Notes: generated from the sequence alone by a model not told the origin. Numbered from the stretch's first letter, positions 24,638-37,927 are shown. The stretch: 64,000 bases of DNA from Amblyornis subalaris (GCA_018881555.1 JACAXG010000007.1:8012935-8076934), one strand, 5' to 3'. Program-made: numbers and translations.

Positions 24638-24710
24638 GCTCTGTAAAGTTCTTTGAGATCATTGCATTAAAGGAGCTCTGCAAGTGTAGGGCACAGTTAA
24701 TTATATTACA
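24638..24710 (+). repeat. ancient amniote SINE / L2-type 3' end
   Basis: 'gctctgtaaagttctttgagatcattgcattaaaggagctctgcaagtg..' closely follows the widespread amniote tail 'ctgtaaagcgctttgagatccttggatgaaaggcgctatataaatgcaa'. This is the 3' end shared by old MIR/L2-related elements. The copy is truncated and old. Confidence 0.6.
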
Positions 24711-26472
24711 TTTGTAATCAGGCCATAAAGGAGAAACCCTTGAACCACAGCTATATTGTACCAGGCACTGCAGTCTGTGGATGTCTTCCTTTGAATTTTG
24801 CTCCATGCCAACCAGCAGTAATAGGTTCTCACTGTATCCAAAACTCCTGCAGTCTTTTTCAGCCTGCTCTGGCTATCAGCCCATCAACCATTACGCAAAC
24901 AAACATGTATTTCTCTCTGTATTTATTTCTTCCTTCTTTTCATCCCACTGTGCAAGCAATTAGGTATTGAATCCTTAATAAACCGATCTAGACCAGCCCA
25001 CATAACTATTTTGCTTCTAATCAATTTATTCAGCTCACATTGAGGGTTTTATCATATTTACAATATCACAGCAATTTGTGTAGGAGTAATAAAAGGTAAG
25101 GAGTAATTTTAGGGAAAGAAAATCCAGTTGCACGTTTTTGCTGGTTTTGTTGAGCTTCAGTGTGAGTGGGTTCATTTCACCATTTGGGAGGAGAAATTTT
25201 GAGTTTCAGTCAGCAGAGTTCAGTTCCAGCATGGGAGGAACAGAAATGCATAATTAAACAAGCAGCAAAAAATTTGGGAAAATGTAATCAGACTCTTGCT
25301 AGCTGTCTTTTTCCAGAAGCCTTTTCTTCTGGTTTACCACTCTTCACTAAGCCTTGGAGAAGGACTTCACCCTGCACCCTTCAAAGTTAATTTACTGTCA
25401 CAAGGGAAAAGGACCACAGAAGACTCAGGGACTCAGGTCAGAGAGGCACCTGTGCAGCCTGGACACTTGTGCAAGGCGACAATACCTTCACTGCTACAGC
25501 CTGAAGTCCCCACGAGGCGCGCGCACGGTTGGGTCTCTAGGTTTCCTGGGTCCTGTGTCACTTGTTGTATGTGATGGTGAATACTTTTGGATCCAGGCAA
25601 CCATCCAGCTCTAGTTGAGATTTGACTGCAAATCAAACTAATAACTTCTTTGGCCTGCAGAGAAAAAGTATAAAAATATTTTCCCAACTAGTTAATTTTT
25701 GCCATTATTAGGATTGGTTGACATAACTGTAGTATTAAGAGGCCCAGCTAAAACTCCTGGTTTGAATCTCTCCCCTAATTCCCCCAAACCCCCACTTTTG
25801 TTCCTGATCTTTCTATTTCTGCACCATAAGTTATATGACTCAGAGTTGAGCATGTTGTACATGATATACTCCCATTACATGACTGTCNTATTCTCATCCT
25901 GCCATAAAAATAAATTCTGTACACAGAAACTGTACACACTTATAGTGCAGAAACAACTGAGAGGTTGTATAGTCAAATAACACACGTAATACACTTTAAA
26001 CTATCTTTTGTGTATAAATTGCAGAGTATGAAAGCATTAATTTGAGATTGGCTCAGGAGGAAAGCTTGAGTTCCTAAGACTTCTACATTAAGAAGCTTGA
26101 TTTCTGCCCTGGCTGCCACATGCAACCTGCAACACATGCTTTGTTTCATTCCCAAAGGGAAAATTCTCCTCCTAGAGATTCAAGAGCAAAATGTTTTCCT
26201 TACAGGCACTTTCACTCTAATTTAAGCCTTCTTTCTCCATATAATCCACATAATTCAAGTTCCAGAAAGACTGGCTGCACTAATGGTGCACACACCTGGA
26301 AGTTTTCAGTTCTTTTACCAATTTCAGAATTTTTAACTCTTCATCTGACTACTGAATTTTTGGAAGGGTAGAATGGGTTAGTTCCAGCAAACAGCACAGA
26401 GGAAAGCTGTTTTCCAGTGTTTGCAAGGATTGAAATCAAATACAGATACAGGCATTACAGATTAAGTCCAAT
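24711..26472. other. single-copy noncoding stretch
   Basis: No gene recognised. Several overlapping frames stay open at 25166-25687 on both strands, helped by local GC content. A short CpG cluster (gaggcgcgcgcacgg) lies near 25515-25529. Confidence 0.5.
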
Positions 26473-26511
26473 CCTGCAAATGCAAAAATGACTGAATTTG
26501 CATCTTGCAGG
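26473..26511. repeat. imperfect palindrome, possible relic of an old amniote palindromic repeat
   Basis: cctgcaaatgcaaa (26473-26486) pairs with tttgcatcttgcagg (26497-26511), with a one-base bulge, around a 10-nt centre. The 'aatcctgcaaa ... tttgca..ttgcaggg' outline is like the ends of an old palindromic element common in turtles, crocodilians and birds ('gatcctgcaaa..tttgcaggatc'). Assigning it to that family rests on memory of the pattern and is tentative. Confidence 0.35.
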
Positions 26512-29114
26512 GTGAAACCCGTAAAACTGCATGGCCTGTCATTACAAAGTTCTTCATTATAACATAATGAATGTATCACCGCAGTAGTTGCATTGGACAA
26601 TGATTCCCCTCTTAGGAATAAAGTTCATTGAAACCAGAGTAGTGCCTTTCTTCCTGTACTGAGAATGAGATCCTCTTGGTGTAGCCATACTTGACCCTGC
26701 CTTTTCCTATGGGGATGTTGACTAACCTTGCAGTGCCCACACTGGGCTTCTGAGCGGTGACCAGACTCCTCCTGAGGTGGACGCTACTCTTGCTCTTTTG
26801 ATGGGGAACACGGGCAGAAGTCCCGGAAGAACAGCCATCCATCTCATTTTGCATTTCACCAGCTATTTGAGTTGCAGCAACATAGCTTGTCAATGCTGTC
26901 ACTCATAAGACATGTTCTCCTGTTAATGAGTGCTGTAGCATCTTAGCAGATTTCTGAGCTCTATTTTTGATGATGTCAGGTTCAAAGGGAGGTCTAAGCT
27001 TCATGAAGACAGAAATGGCTATAAATGGCATCTATTTCCCTGTGGCTGTATATACCTTCCCATATAATCTTCGAATAAATCTTATGATAAAGTTTTCTTC
27101 NAACTTTTTTCCATACTGTCCTTTATACATCTTGAAGGCACANCTTTATTTAATAATGAGAGATTTAGAGCTTTAGAAAGATAGAAAAAAAAAAATCAAG
27201 AATAAAAAAGGGGAGCATGAAACTAAGGAGTAGAGGTTTGTGAACTGCTGGAAGCAAACAGGTCACAAGAGCAAGAGACTCAAGCTCTCAGTAGGGTTAA
27301 ATTGAGGGAGAAAGAAAGGAGGTTTGGGAAGGACACCAATTCTGATAAGCCAAGTTTTTTTGGCTGAGGAGGTGCTGTTCTTCACTTCAAACTAAGCCCA
27401 GCTTGTCTTTAACAACCTAATTATTCTTGCTTAGCCNTGCAGTGGTGCAGCCCAGCCCTGAGTCTCATGTTGACTGCAGTTTGCTGTTCACTCTCCAGGC
27501 TTGTTTGCTGCAGGCCCAGGCTTTCCATTTTGTTGATATGCTGATGAGCCCTTTGACCTTCCTGCTCTCATCACAGATGCTCAGACAACAGCTGATCTGC
27601 ACAAAAGAGAGCTGAGAGAGGTAGGGAGCTGCAATACGTGTGCTGGGGACTCTCCATAAGGCTCTGGGTGAATGGAGCCCTGTAGGGCGCAGGTATTTAC
27701 CACAGTGACGCCGAGTCACCAACAGAGGCTTCTGAAATCCATAGTTTTAACCTGAAGAGCAGGGTATACAGAAAAGAAATTATGTGTCTTAATGAATGGC
27801 TGCTTTGAGTATGGATTATACATTGCTAGCAATATGCCACTGTTTANAGCACATCATTAGCCTGCAAGAGCTGTAGTGTTTGAACTTTTGTGTTTGTTTC
27901 AAAAGTGCCACAGTACAACATTTTAGTCTTTCTGCTGCAGTAACCACTGGTTGTTACAAATCCCTTCATGAATGCATTATGGAAAACTGGGGCAGAGTTC
28001 TTCACTAGCCAGCCAAGTGCATGCCTGCTGGGGCTTTGTACTAGAAAACAGTGAATAATGTTTTTAAAGCCAAAGTACAGTAGAAACCCATTTTACACAC
28101 ATAAGCATGTTGCACAAGACTAATATTCATTGAAGTTCACTGCTGGTATGTGAAATTTATGTCAATTTGCAATGCAGAACTTATTTCTCAGGTGTTCCTT
28201 TAAGTGGGTTCATTCTTATATCATCTCACCTCTTAGTGTCCTCAAAATAACTTAGCTCTGTAAGTCTATTATTTTATTGAGTATTCACGTAAAAAGGTCT
28301 CATTGTGCTTTTCTCTATGATCTGATGGACAGAAAAGGCCTCTAAGGAGAGGCAGCACATGTTTAATTCTGCTCTGCTTTACTTATTGGTATTACTGCAG
28401 GCAGAAAATCTTCCTCTTTGACAACCTCTGACACCCTACATGGCTATTAGTTGCATCATCTTTAGCAACACACCACTGACATTGGGACCTCTCTAAAGGG
28501 ATTAAGATCTTTGCATTTTTATCATGGAAAAAGTGGTGATAGCCGGTGGGTTTGAGGGGACATCCCTGGAGTTGGAAGCCAATCCATCTACCAAGTCCTG
28601 ACACCTCTGTAGAGACAGGATGGATAAGTTTGTGCCTCTACCTTCTGCTTCATTAAGGAGACAGGAGGTATTAATGACAGCAATTATGTATTCTCAGTTA
28701 ATTTAATGCATGACAATATAAGACACCACAAGTAATTACATTATCTGAGAAGTTTGTTAATTTTTTTCGGTACTTAAGGATGTAAGGTACCGTGTAGAAA
28801 AGTGATCACATGATAGGCAGTGAAACGCCCTATTGTTAAACAGCAGCTCGGCAAAAACCCTCTTAAAAAAGTGGTTGACATAGCTATTTGTTTGGGCATT
28901 TAAGAACAAGGAAGAAACAAACATGTAGGCAGCTGAATGATAGAAAAAGCAAGAAATTTGGTGCCTTGTGGTTTTTACATTCTTGGGCCAATCTAAAATT
29001 GAGTGCAGACGCCTTGCTAGCAGCACTCACAGAGGACGTTGTTGCTCTTCCTTTTCACCATTCCATGTGGTTTTTCTCCTGCTGTCCAGCTAAGAAAAGA
29101 CAGTAAATGGCAAC
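26512..29114. other. single-copy noncoding stretch
   Basis: No gene or repeat recognised. A minus-strand frame of 96 codons (26612-26902) has a balanced amino-acid composition but no recognisable domain. A10 at 27185-27194. Confidence 0.5.
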
Positions 29115-29131
29115 TTTTTTTTTTTTTTTTT
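29115..29131. repeat. T17 homopolymer
   Basis: Uninterrupted run of 17 T followed by GAGAGAAAGG. Read on the minus strand it could be a poly-A tail, but no AATAAA-type signal in the proper place and no retro-copied exon were seen beside it. Confidence 0.9.
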
Positions 29132-31267
29132 GAGAGAAAGGAACAAATAAATGTGAGCTCGGGCATTGTCTTGTAGAAAAGTAAAGGCAGCAAAGCAAAG
29201 GGAATTGAAAAGTAGGAGGAAGAAAGAAGAGTAAGGAAAAGGGATTCATACTTGACAAAGGGGTAGCAAAAACGAGAAGTCTGAAAACAAGTAACCCCAG
29301 AACAGCCTAGCTATCAATATTTAAATAACTAACCTGATTATTTTATCATCTCATGTGTGAATCCTACAAATAGTTACCCATTTGCATTACACATACCTAT
29401 CCTCTCCCCTTTGTAGGAAGCAATGACTGAAGTCCCAGATGAGTGATGCAGTTTTCATATTTTAAGCCTTTTCTTGCCACTAAATAAACAAACTAAATGA
29501 TTAAGAGAATGATTTTAGACAAACAACCACAGCAGGGGCTATAGGCCAGGAAGGAGCTAAGCATCACTCAATTATCTTTGAAATTATAACTCAGAATTTT
29601 GCTCTTCCGCCAACTTTTTTTTTTTCTAAACCACCTCTCCATATCCACAGTAATAAGTAAAATGAATAACAAGAAGATTTAAAAGATAACTGTGTTGCCC
29701 AGCTAGAATGGACAGTTAGGATCAGTAATGAATAGTAGAAATTATTTTCCCTGTAAATCTGTAAGTTGGAGAAACACTATTTAAGGCAAAGGACNCCAGA
29801 AGAGGGGGTCAAAACCAGCATAAGCTTTCCAACCATTGGAGCAGCATTCCTGTGTCAGGCTCTAGAACATCACCCCATTAGCTGCAGAAAGGATAGGAAG
29901 CCATTCCAGTTTTGAGATGGAGAAGGTATTTTAGAGAGCATGGGTGCCTAAGACAGTTAGCTGGGCTTGCTTATCAAGAGCCCTTTGAAACCTAACCCAT
30001 CCATTTGGGTGTCTTAAACATTTATCTTTGTTTTGAATCCAACTGAAACCATCTCAGCTAGCTGAAGTCACCATCATATTAATATAGTACAGCAAAGAAT
30101 GTTATTCTTTATTTATTTAGAGAAAAGTAGCTGATTATAAAAAGTTATATTGTCATCGGTAATTAGATCTGGAGTTGCAAATTGCATTTCAACAACAACA
30201 ACAACATATACCCAGTCAGTGAATAATATCCAGTAGATACCCACTATTCACATTTCCCTAATGAGCTCCAGATTAGTTAAAATCACTTTTTAAGCCAAAC
30301 CACTGAGTTTGCAAAGTTCCCATTACTTTTTCAATGCAGGTATCATGGGTATATCAATATAATATTTTACAGTTAAAGATGTGGAACTTTCCTTCTGCCG
30401 TTACAGTAACTGCTTTACAATTTTGATGATTGCAGGAAATGAGGAGGAATTGCAAAAAAAAAAAGTAATTTGAGGAGGGGGGAAGAGGAGAGATTGAGAA
30501 GTGGAGACATTGTTTTGCTGACAGGCAAGGGCTACTTGGAAAATCTGGGATGTAGATGAGAAATCTGGACCCCAGGAGATGCTGCAAGACAGTGGTTGGC
30601 CTGAGATATTTCAAATTTCTGGAAAAAAAAAATTCATTTCAAAAATCTGGAAAGCCAGATGTGTTCATTCAGGCGCACACAGTATAGTTCTAGACTATTG
30701 AAAATCCCTGTTATCCAGGTGCAGTAAGACATATCAGTAGCAAAGCGGTCGCAGAGGCAAATAACTTCTGCAAAACCCCCAGGTTTTTGCTGCTGACCAT
30801 GAGTAGATATGCAGGACTCTTCTTCTACCACTCTTGCTACAGGCAGATTTGAGTCAGGGTTGCAGACAAAACTGGTTGCTTATTAACCCATTTGACCTGT
30901 CACNTGAGAGACTTGTGATATAAATTATTACTTGAGCTTTTCAAACAAATAACTGTAATTTCTGTTTAATTGATTTTTGACCTCGTACTGCAATTATTCA
31001 ATGTTAATTTATCTCAGAAGAGCAGCAATTTCATGTAAACTGAAGGATGCTGTAAAAAGTTATGTGCACAGGACAAAGACTGCCGTTATTAAGTTAGCTT
31101 ACATTTGCACAGTAGACAGATGAATAATGTTGCCTTTTTCTGCAACGTAATTATCAGAACCAACTAAATTCACAAGAAATACTTTGAGAAATACATGGAA
31201 GTCGGTGCTGCACAAAGCATAAAAATCCTCGTTTGAAAGCAATTCTATTTCTCTGGGTTTAGGACTG
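29132..31267. other. single-copy noncoding stretch
   Basis: AT-rich with a short (CAA)5 at 30190-30206 and a purine-rich part at 30430-30510. No gene or transposon recognised. Confidence 0.5.
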
Positions 31268-31352
31268 TTTTTTATTATTTATTACAAGACCCAGGAGCGT
31301 GCTTGGAATTTTACAGAGCAATGAGCAGTAACAGGTCCTGGCCCTGAGCATA
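31268..31352 (+). repeat. possible ancient amniote interspersed repeat
   Basis: 'tttattatttattacaagacccaggagc..' followed by 'ttacagagcaatgagcagtaacaggtcctggccctgagc' tracks an old repeat frequent in turtles and birds, whose consensus has 'tattac..cgcctaggagc' and 'tgtacaaacaca..agacagtccctgcccc.aagagc'. Match is moderate, with indels. The family name cannot be fixed from sequence alone. Confidence 0.35.
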
Positions 31353-31892
31353 ACAGAACCCAGGAGATTGAAGAAAACAATAATGCACAGGAGGCCAAAT
31401 TTTGTTCTTTACCCCTAACAACAGTTTAAGAATAAGGTGGTTCAAATTCTGTCCTTGATATTCAATCCATGATTTTGGGGTAAAACAATCTGTTAACCAT
31501 TCATCATCATCAGAATTCTCTTACTGATCTGAATATGTCTCTATTATGCTGATTATGTGGTATATTAATCACAACTTCTGTCACTGTCATTGCTATCCAG
31601 AGCATAACAATCTATATTGAGGTTTTTGCACAGGAAAGATTATTTTTTTTTTACTATTGAACCCAAACTATTGCAAAATGCAGACAACTACCATATTCTT
31701 AATTAGGGTAAAGAGGGAGTTTGGCTTCTGCAGAATAAATAGCAGAAGAAAGAGGAGAAGATGGACAGTGACAGTCTTGAGTTTCTGCTCCTCCGAGTAC
31801 AGAACAGTAGTCAGTGCTGCTTAAGAAAAACAGTATTTACCTATGGAATAAGGTGTAAGTCACTCTTCCAGGGTCTGATCTATCCTGACTTT

Positions 31893-31908
31893 ATGTCACG
31901 TGTGACAT
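31893..31908. promoter_or_regulatory. CACGTG E-box within a dyad
   Basis: atgtcac and gtgacat flank a GT centre, giving a 7-bp dyad that contains CACGTG (31897-31902) in the GTCACGTG context favoured by bHLH-zip factors such as USF and TFE3. A single isolated site in noncoding DNA; binding is not shown. Confidence 0.25.
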
Positions 31909-32425
31909 GTTAGTCACACTGCAGGAATATCTTTCTTTTTTACATTTCTTCAATGGAATAACTTGGGGGAAAAAAAAGGAAGCTTCATTGTAAAAGGGTG
32001 AAAAAAATGTTAAATTCAACTACATCAATCATGGTCCTGACTCGAACAATACACTTTAAATTAACTGATAAAGGATTCGGTGATGCCCTTGAAATCAGCT
32101 GTCGGTCATAAGCCCATAATCTCTTTGTGGTGGGATTGAATTTGGAGAATGGAAATTACAGGCGTAGTTGAGAAGTGNCCTTGATGCTCAGGCACTGCCA
32201 ATATCCCACTTTTAGATTTACTACCACGAAGACAACTCTCAGAGTGTGTGTACTGGTGAGGNGAAGGACTCTGTGCAAGGCCCTTCATTCGGCCTTCCCC
32301 TTCCAGCTCCTCTCAGGGAATTAGTTGCACAAAAGGTTCCCACATCTTACTGCCACTGCAATTATATAAGAATATAATAAGAGCTCTTCCAATTTGGCTC
32401 CTATACCTAATGAGGAGGCCAGGGT

Positions 32426-32473
32426 CAATTTTACCCACACTGGCCAATAATACCCACAATTTTACCCACACTG
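32426..32473 (+). repeat. 17-bp direct repeat
   Basis: caattttacccacactg occurs exactly at 32426-32442 and 32457-32473 (31-bp period). A partial third copy of the core (taatacccacaat) lies between them. Probably a small local duplication. Confidence 0.85.
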
Positions 32474-34551
32474 TTTAACTGCATCTTCTCTGCCTGAGTA
32501 CTGGATATGATTCCCTGACCTTGTGCTCGTCACATTCACAGTTGAAGTACCTTGGTTTGGGGTTAGAAAGCTCCTGACACTGTATCAAGCATGAATTGTC
32601 CCAGTAATGACAGCAAGGCAAGGCAGGAACATCCAGACTAGTGTGAGTGGAAACATGAGCTTGAGAGAGCTATTAATGCCACCTGCATTGGCTGCAGCTT
32701 GCCTGAAAGAAGCTTTCCATAAGTGGTCCATAAACATGACAGTAGTTGAACACTTGACGTTTACAGCTCCCACGACATTTATATCCAAGGAGATAAGTAT
32801 GGCAGGTTTGGGTTTGTGGTAAGGGAACTGCTTCAAGGAAATTAAAGTCTGAGTGTGAAGCAAATGTAGAGAATGTAGATACATCTCATTGGAAATGCTG
32901 CTTTCTGTAGAATAAGAAATTCCAACAAAACCAGGGATAAGTACAGTTCAGGTGCTCAGAGCACAAATCCTGAGAGAAGAGGGNTCAGAGAACAAAGCTG
33001 GGTTGCAGTGTCTCATAACTTCTGCAACTTTCTGAAGAATCAGCTCATCTGTCTCTTCAAGTATTTAAAAAATGCATCCTGCTTACAATGATGTATAGAG
33101 CAGAAATAAAAGGTCTCTACGGAATTTTTTATTTTTTTTTTTTAGCACAGAGAAATATATAAGGTGCTAAATATTTCAGGGCAAGTCAGGAAGATCAATG
33201 AATGGATTTATAACAAACATCCATCTAGGAAATCATTCATCAGTGATACATGGGGAGGTAATTGCCACTAAGGAGGACAGCTAGCTCAAAACCAGGACAT
33301 GCAGTGGACAAAATTAAGTCACAGAATATCAGTCGTGGATGTAGAAGAGAAATGAAGGTTGCCAAGAAATGGCAAATGGATGTGATCACAGCATTTACCT
33401 GGACAAGATATACGAGCAAAGTACAAGGCAGAGAAAAATGGCAGTAGCTCTCTTACTCCGTCGGTTGCCTTGTATCAGCAGCTGCTCCTATTAATATGTT
33501 GCTATCTATGTTATCCATAATCAAAGTTTTATATTTTCAGTTGATTTGCAATATCAGATAGAGCTTCTGTGTAAAAAAGAAATGTGCTCTCATTAGCACT
33601 GTTGAGAATATGTTGTGGCAGAGCTTTGCAAAGAGAATTGCTGCTGGGCTTCTAGTGTAGCTGCTACTGCTGTAGCAGAGCAGTGAACTAATGAATTAAT
33701 TCCTGTTTTGAAATATTCTCCATGGGATCACTCATAAAACACAGACCTTGTTTGCACAAGGAACAGAAATAGGTAACAGTCATCTGCCCTGAATCTCTAC
33801 ATACTTCACAAAACTACATGTACACTGTTCTCTCTGTGCTGTTTTTCACTAGGTGAATAATCATACTCTTCTGGTATAAGCCCACGTAAGATTACTTAGA
33901 AATTCACAGAGAAAAGGAGAGAAAGAAGTGACAACTTGATGGAATGACGAATGGGCTTCAGTGGCCTCAGAAAGTGTCAGTTGTTTTCCAATTATATCAG
34001 CTGATCAAATCATGTGTATTATCTCCGTGGACAAAGCTTGGCTGTCTGGTCTAGCTGTGAGGAATAAAGAGAAAAAATCAAGAGTTCTTATTTGGACACT
34101 ATTAATTACATAGAGATACATGTGTATATTCATATGTAATGCATTGTATCCTATCCTCAGAGCTGCAATCTGTCTGGTCCCAGTTGTGCTGGCTGGGAAG
34201 ATATTGTAGATCTAGACAGAGCCACCNAAAGACAAATCCTGTGGTCCCATTAACACGCTCAATTTAAAAGCACAGGAGACATCCACAAAACTGGATTCCT
34301 TCGCTTCTTGCCTTCAAAGAGACAAAAATAAAGCAACCTGTGGTTAATGAATGCCTGAGGAATATAAGTGTAAAAGAGAGTTTGGTGAAGTAATTCTGTG
34401 AATAAAAGTCCTCTTGAGCAAATGCTGCTGTTCAGGGCTTAGAGGTAATGACTGAGNGCAAGTGAACAGGTCAGGAAATATGACTGTGAGTAGAGTCTGG
34501 AGGTACATATGCCTGGCTGCCCACCTGACCGTGATGTGAGATGACTGAGTG

Positions 34552-34602
34552 ACTGATTCAATACGGTTGAGCACGAATAAAAGAGCACACTGATTCAATA
34601 CG
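34552..34602 (+). repeat. 14-bp direct repeat
   Basis: actgattcaatacg occurs exactly at 34552-34565 and 34589-34602 (37-bp period). No other unit is seen. A local duplication is likely. Confidence 0.8.
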
Positions 34603-37600
34603 ACTGCAAGGATAGAAGATCATGTGTGTGCATGATTATCTCACTGACTGTACAAGTAGAAGATGAGGTGAAATGACAGGAGCAAATGAAGGAAAATGGG
34701 AACATCTGAAATTCAGAAAACACTGACAAAACGAGTTGCAGATGGTCCATTGCTGATAATCAATGGGAAATCCATATTGGCAATGGACTTGTATGTAGGA
34801 TGGAAGTGTTTAACCGAGTGCATGAATTTGCCAAGCCCTGCGCCTGACTTATCCCCAAGATCTGTCAAGTTAAATTGTGACATGAAGAGTAACTGTAAAG
34901 AGTTCTTACTACTAACTTGTTTTTGAGAGGACTTTCTTCAGTACAGGCTCTCCTGACTTCTCTAAAGTCACTTTATAAACACACATGCAGGACATAGGCA
35001 AAGGGCCAGCTCCTCCAGACATCTTTGCAGAATGTCTGGTTAGTATAACAGGAACAGGTTTTGAAGGAGAGTGGGGATAGGACACTTCTTTCTGCTAGGG
35101 AATTACTAGATTTATAAGCTTATTGATTCATTAATACATATTTCATTTCAACTTATCTAGGTAATGTAAGTGACCTTATCCTTTTTTGCTCTTTCTTGGA
35201 CAGCCTCTTGTGCATGTGGGTGCAGGTTATTAAATATGGCTATAAAATACCACTTCATTCATTTTCATCAACAATTTTGTCCTCTGTTGCGTGAGGAGAA
35301 TTACAGCACAAGGCATAGAAGTAGCAAATAAAATCCTCTAATGCAGCTGTCTACCTGAGTAAAGTGCAAGGTATGGTTCACAAGATGACTTGTCTACCCA
35401 ACAGATTTAACAAGACCAGAATAGCTGAAGAACCACAACTCTCAGCATGCAGTTACTCTGAATAAAAGTAAATTTGTGCTCTGTATGTGAATTTAAAGGC
35501 ATAATTGCCTTAACACTGATCTATCCTCCCTCCACAGGTTTTACAACACTACAGCTACAATAAAATAAATTCAAAAACATGTCTGTATGTGTGCGTCTGT
35601 GTGTCTTTCTACCTCAATGTTAAAACAGAATGAGTAAGCAAACAACTGAGATATTCCGCCTCTTTAAAATTTGTAACACTCTTAAATAAATTTTGTCCTC
35701 TGCATTTTCTTTAACCTGAAAGGGGGTAGGAATTAGGTACTTTTCTTCCAAATTTAAAACCTTTCTATATTTATTTTAATCCAGTTTTGTCTTGCAACAG
35801 CAGCTTTCAACATTTTGCAAAATATTAACTGCTTCAGGGTATTAAAATATGCTATACACCCTTCTCGGGTTTGAAAGACCAAAAAGCAACTTTTCTGGTT
35901 GTGATTACATTTAGATGCCATTAGCATGTTCAGAAATTACGGAACTACAGATATTCATGTGTGTACAGGAAACCATCTACTTCTTTCCCAATGCCAGCTG
36001 AAAGGGGGGATGGAGTAGGCTACAAACATAATTTGCTTTGTATTTCAGATGGTTGCTTTGCTGAAGACCTAAAGGGATGGAAGAAAATCCTGCCTGACAC
36101 AAGACAATGGCATGTTCTCAAAATGAAAAATAGCAAGAGCAGTGGAAGTTACGTACACAAAACCTTCTGTTCCTGTCATAAATTGATAACCATGTCATTT
36201 GGGGTGGGAAGGTTATCCTTATCTCTGGGGTATTATCAGTGTGTTTCTACTGATGAAGTGATTACGAAATTTGAAAAGATAAGCAATCATAAATTTAAAA
36301 TTATAATACTGTTTGTGATATTAGACAAGAGGCAGCTACTCTCTGAGTAGCTTTGTGGACCTGTTACAAATGTTAGAAATAGCAACAATAAAAATGATGC
36401 AGGAATACATTCACTTCACATCACTTTTTTTCCCTTTTGCTAACTTTCATGTAACATAGCAGCATAAACTAATAATATAAAAAGACCTAATTCTCTCATC
36501 TGGAGACTAGGAAAACTGGAAATGTGTATTTCCAGCACATTTTTGCAACGTTGTAAGTGCTTCTCTGGTGTGCTCCCTTCCTTCTTCAGAGAAGACATCC
36601 ATAGAAAGGGATGCCTCGCCTCCTTCCCAGGGCAAGGACTGAAATCCATGAACTTTGTTATAGGCCTGTTTGCTCCTGCGAGCTGCAGATGGTCTTCACT
36701 AAACAGCATTCGGGTCGCACAAGTTTCCCCTGTGTTTGGGTCTGGAAAAAGACCCAGGTTTTGGAGCTCATATGACTGCATTGTATGTACATGTGTCTCT
36801 GTCCCTCTTCCTTTTCAAGTCAAGAACATTTTATTTGTATTGTAATTACTGTCCCTTCTCTCAAAATCGCAGCATGAGCATTTTCTCCCCTCAACGCCAG
36901 GGGCATTTTCCTAAAAAAACACCAACCAGGCATTTGTTCTTGACCACGGCTCTGAGAAACTTGGACTGCTGCATATTTAATTTCATGAGGAGTTTGAAGG
37001 CTGAGTTAAACTTGTGTTGAGTCCATCCTAAAGGTGACGGTTGCATCAGCTGCAACTTGAGCAACCCACAAGGAAAACTCTCCCTGGCTGCTACAAACAG
37101 AGTTGTCTGGTCCCAATGAGGACCATCAAATTGCTCTCCAGTCCANGGGGAGCGACCATTCACCACTCCACCGGCCTCTGGAGATGTTTATCTAAGTGTC
37201 CTCGGGCTATCCTCATTTTGTCCCCTGCTTCATGGGCTGTCCTTCTCACCTTTTCCTGAGCCCAGACACCAAGGGGCAGTCTCCAAAGTTTTCTTTCTAA
37301 AGATTTATAAAGCATTTTGTTTNTGCCATGGTGACTCATCTCCCTTCTGAGGAACCTATCTCTGCTCTACTGCAACCCAAAATAATGAAGTCAAATGGCA
37401 CCCAACCAGAGTCTGCTTAAAAAGGCTTGCAGATGCCCTTAAGAGCTACTCATAAAAAGAAAATAGAGAGCCATTTAGACAAAATAAAGCATATCAGTTG
37501 AATTATCTCTGTCACTAATACTAAAAGTCACTTACCAATTTATACTGCAGNAGGGTGCAGGTAGAGGTATTATTTCTTCTGCACTCTTACCACTTCCGTC

Positions 37601-37927
37601 CCTTCAGCAAGCACGTTGCATTTGCAGCAGTCCCAGACTAATCCCCTGCTGGTGGGGACACAGAGATGGATTGCAGTGGGGGTGAGGGGTGAGANGGGTA
37701 AAGAAGAATAATAATGCTTTAATTCATAATTATGTCATTGGGCCCAGTTTGAAAACTTACATCAACGCCATTATCGACAAGGGCTGCTTCAGGAANAGGA
37801 ATTATTCCGTTGTCACATTCGTGGGTCAGTGAAGGAGACAGAAATACAGGAGCAATAAAATGCAAGGGGCCTTGTGATTTTTTGATTAGGTTTTATATTA
37901 TGATTGCGACAAGTTGGTGTTTAATGG

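Larger units (their letters stand above)
31353..37927. other. single-copy noncoding stretch
   Basis: No gene recognised. It holds an E-box palindrome (31893-31908) and two short direct-repeat pairs (32426-32473 and 34552-34602). Overlapping open frames around 35961-37259 on both strands (up to 129 codons) lack domains. A frame at 36440-36781 (minus) and one at 36522-36845 (plus) overlap, showing that stop-poor composition rather than coding explains them. Confidence 0.5.

Noticed and set aside
35961..36350. 129-codon plus-strand frame preceded by a tttcag-like word
   Set aside because: No domain, lysine-rich AT-biased C-terminal half, and no partner exon recognised.
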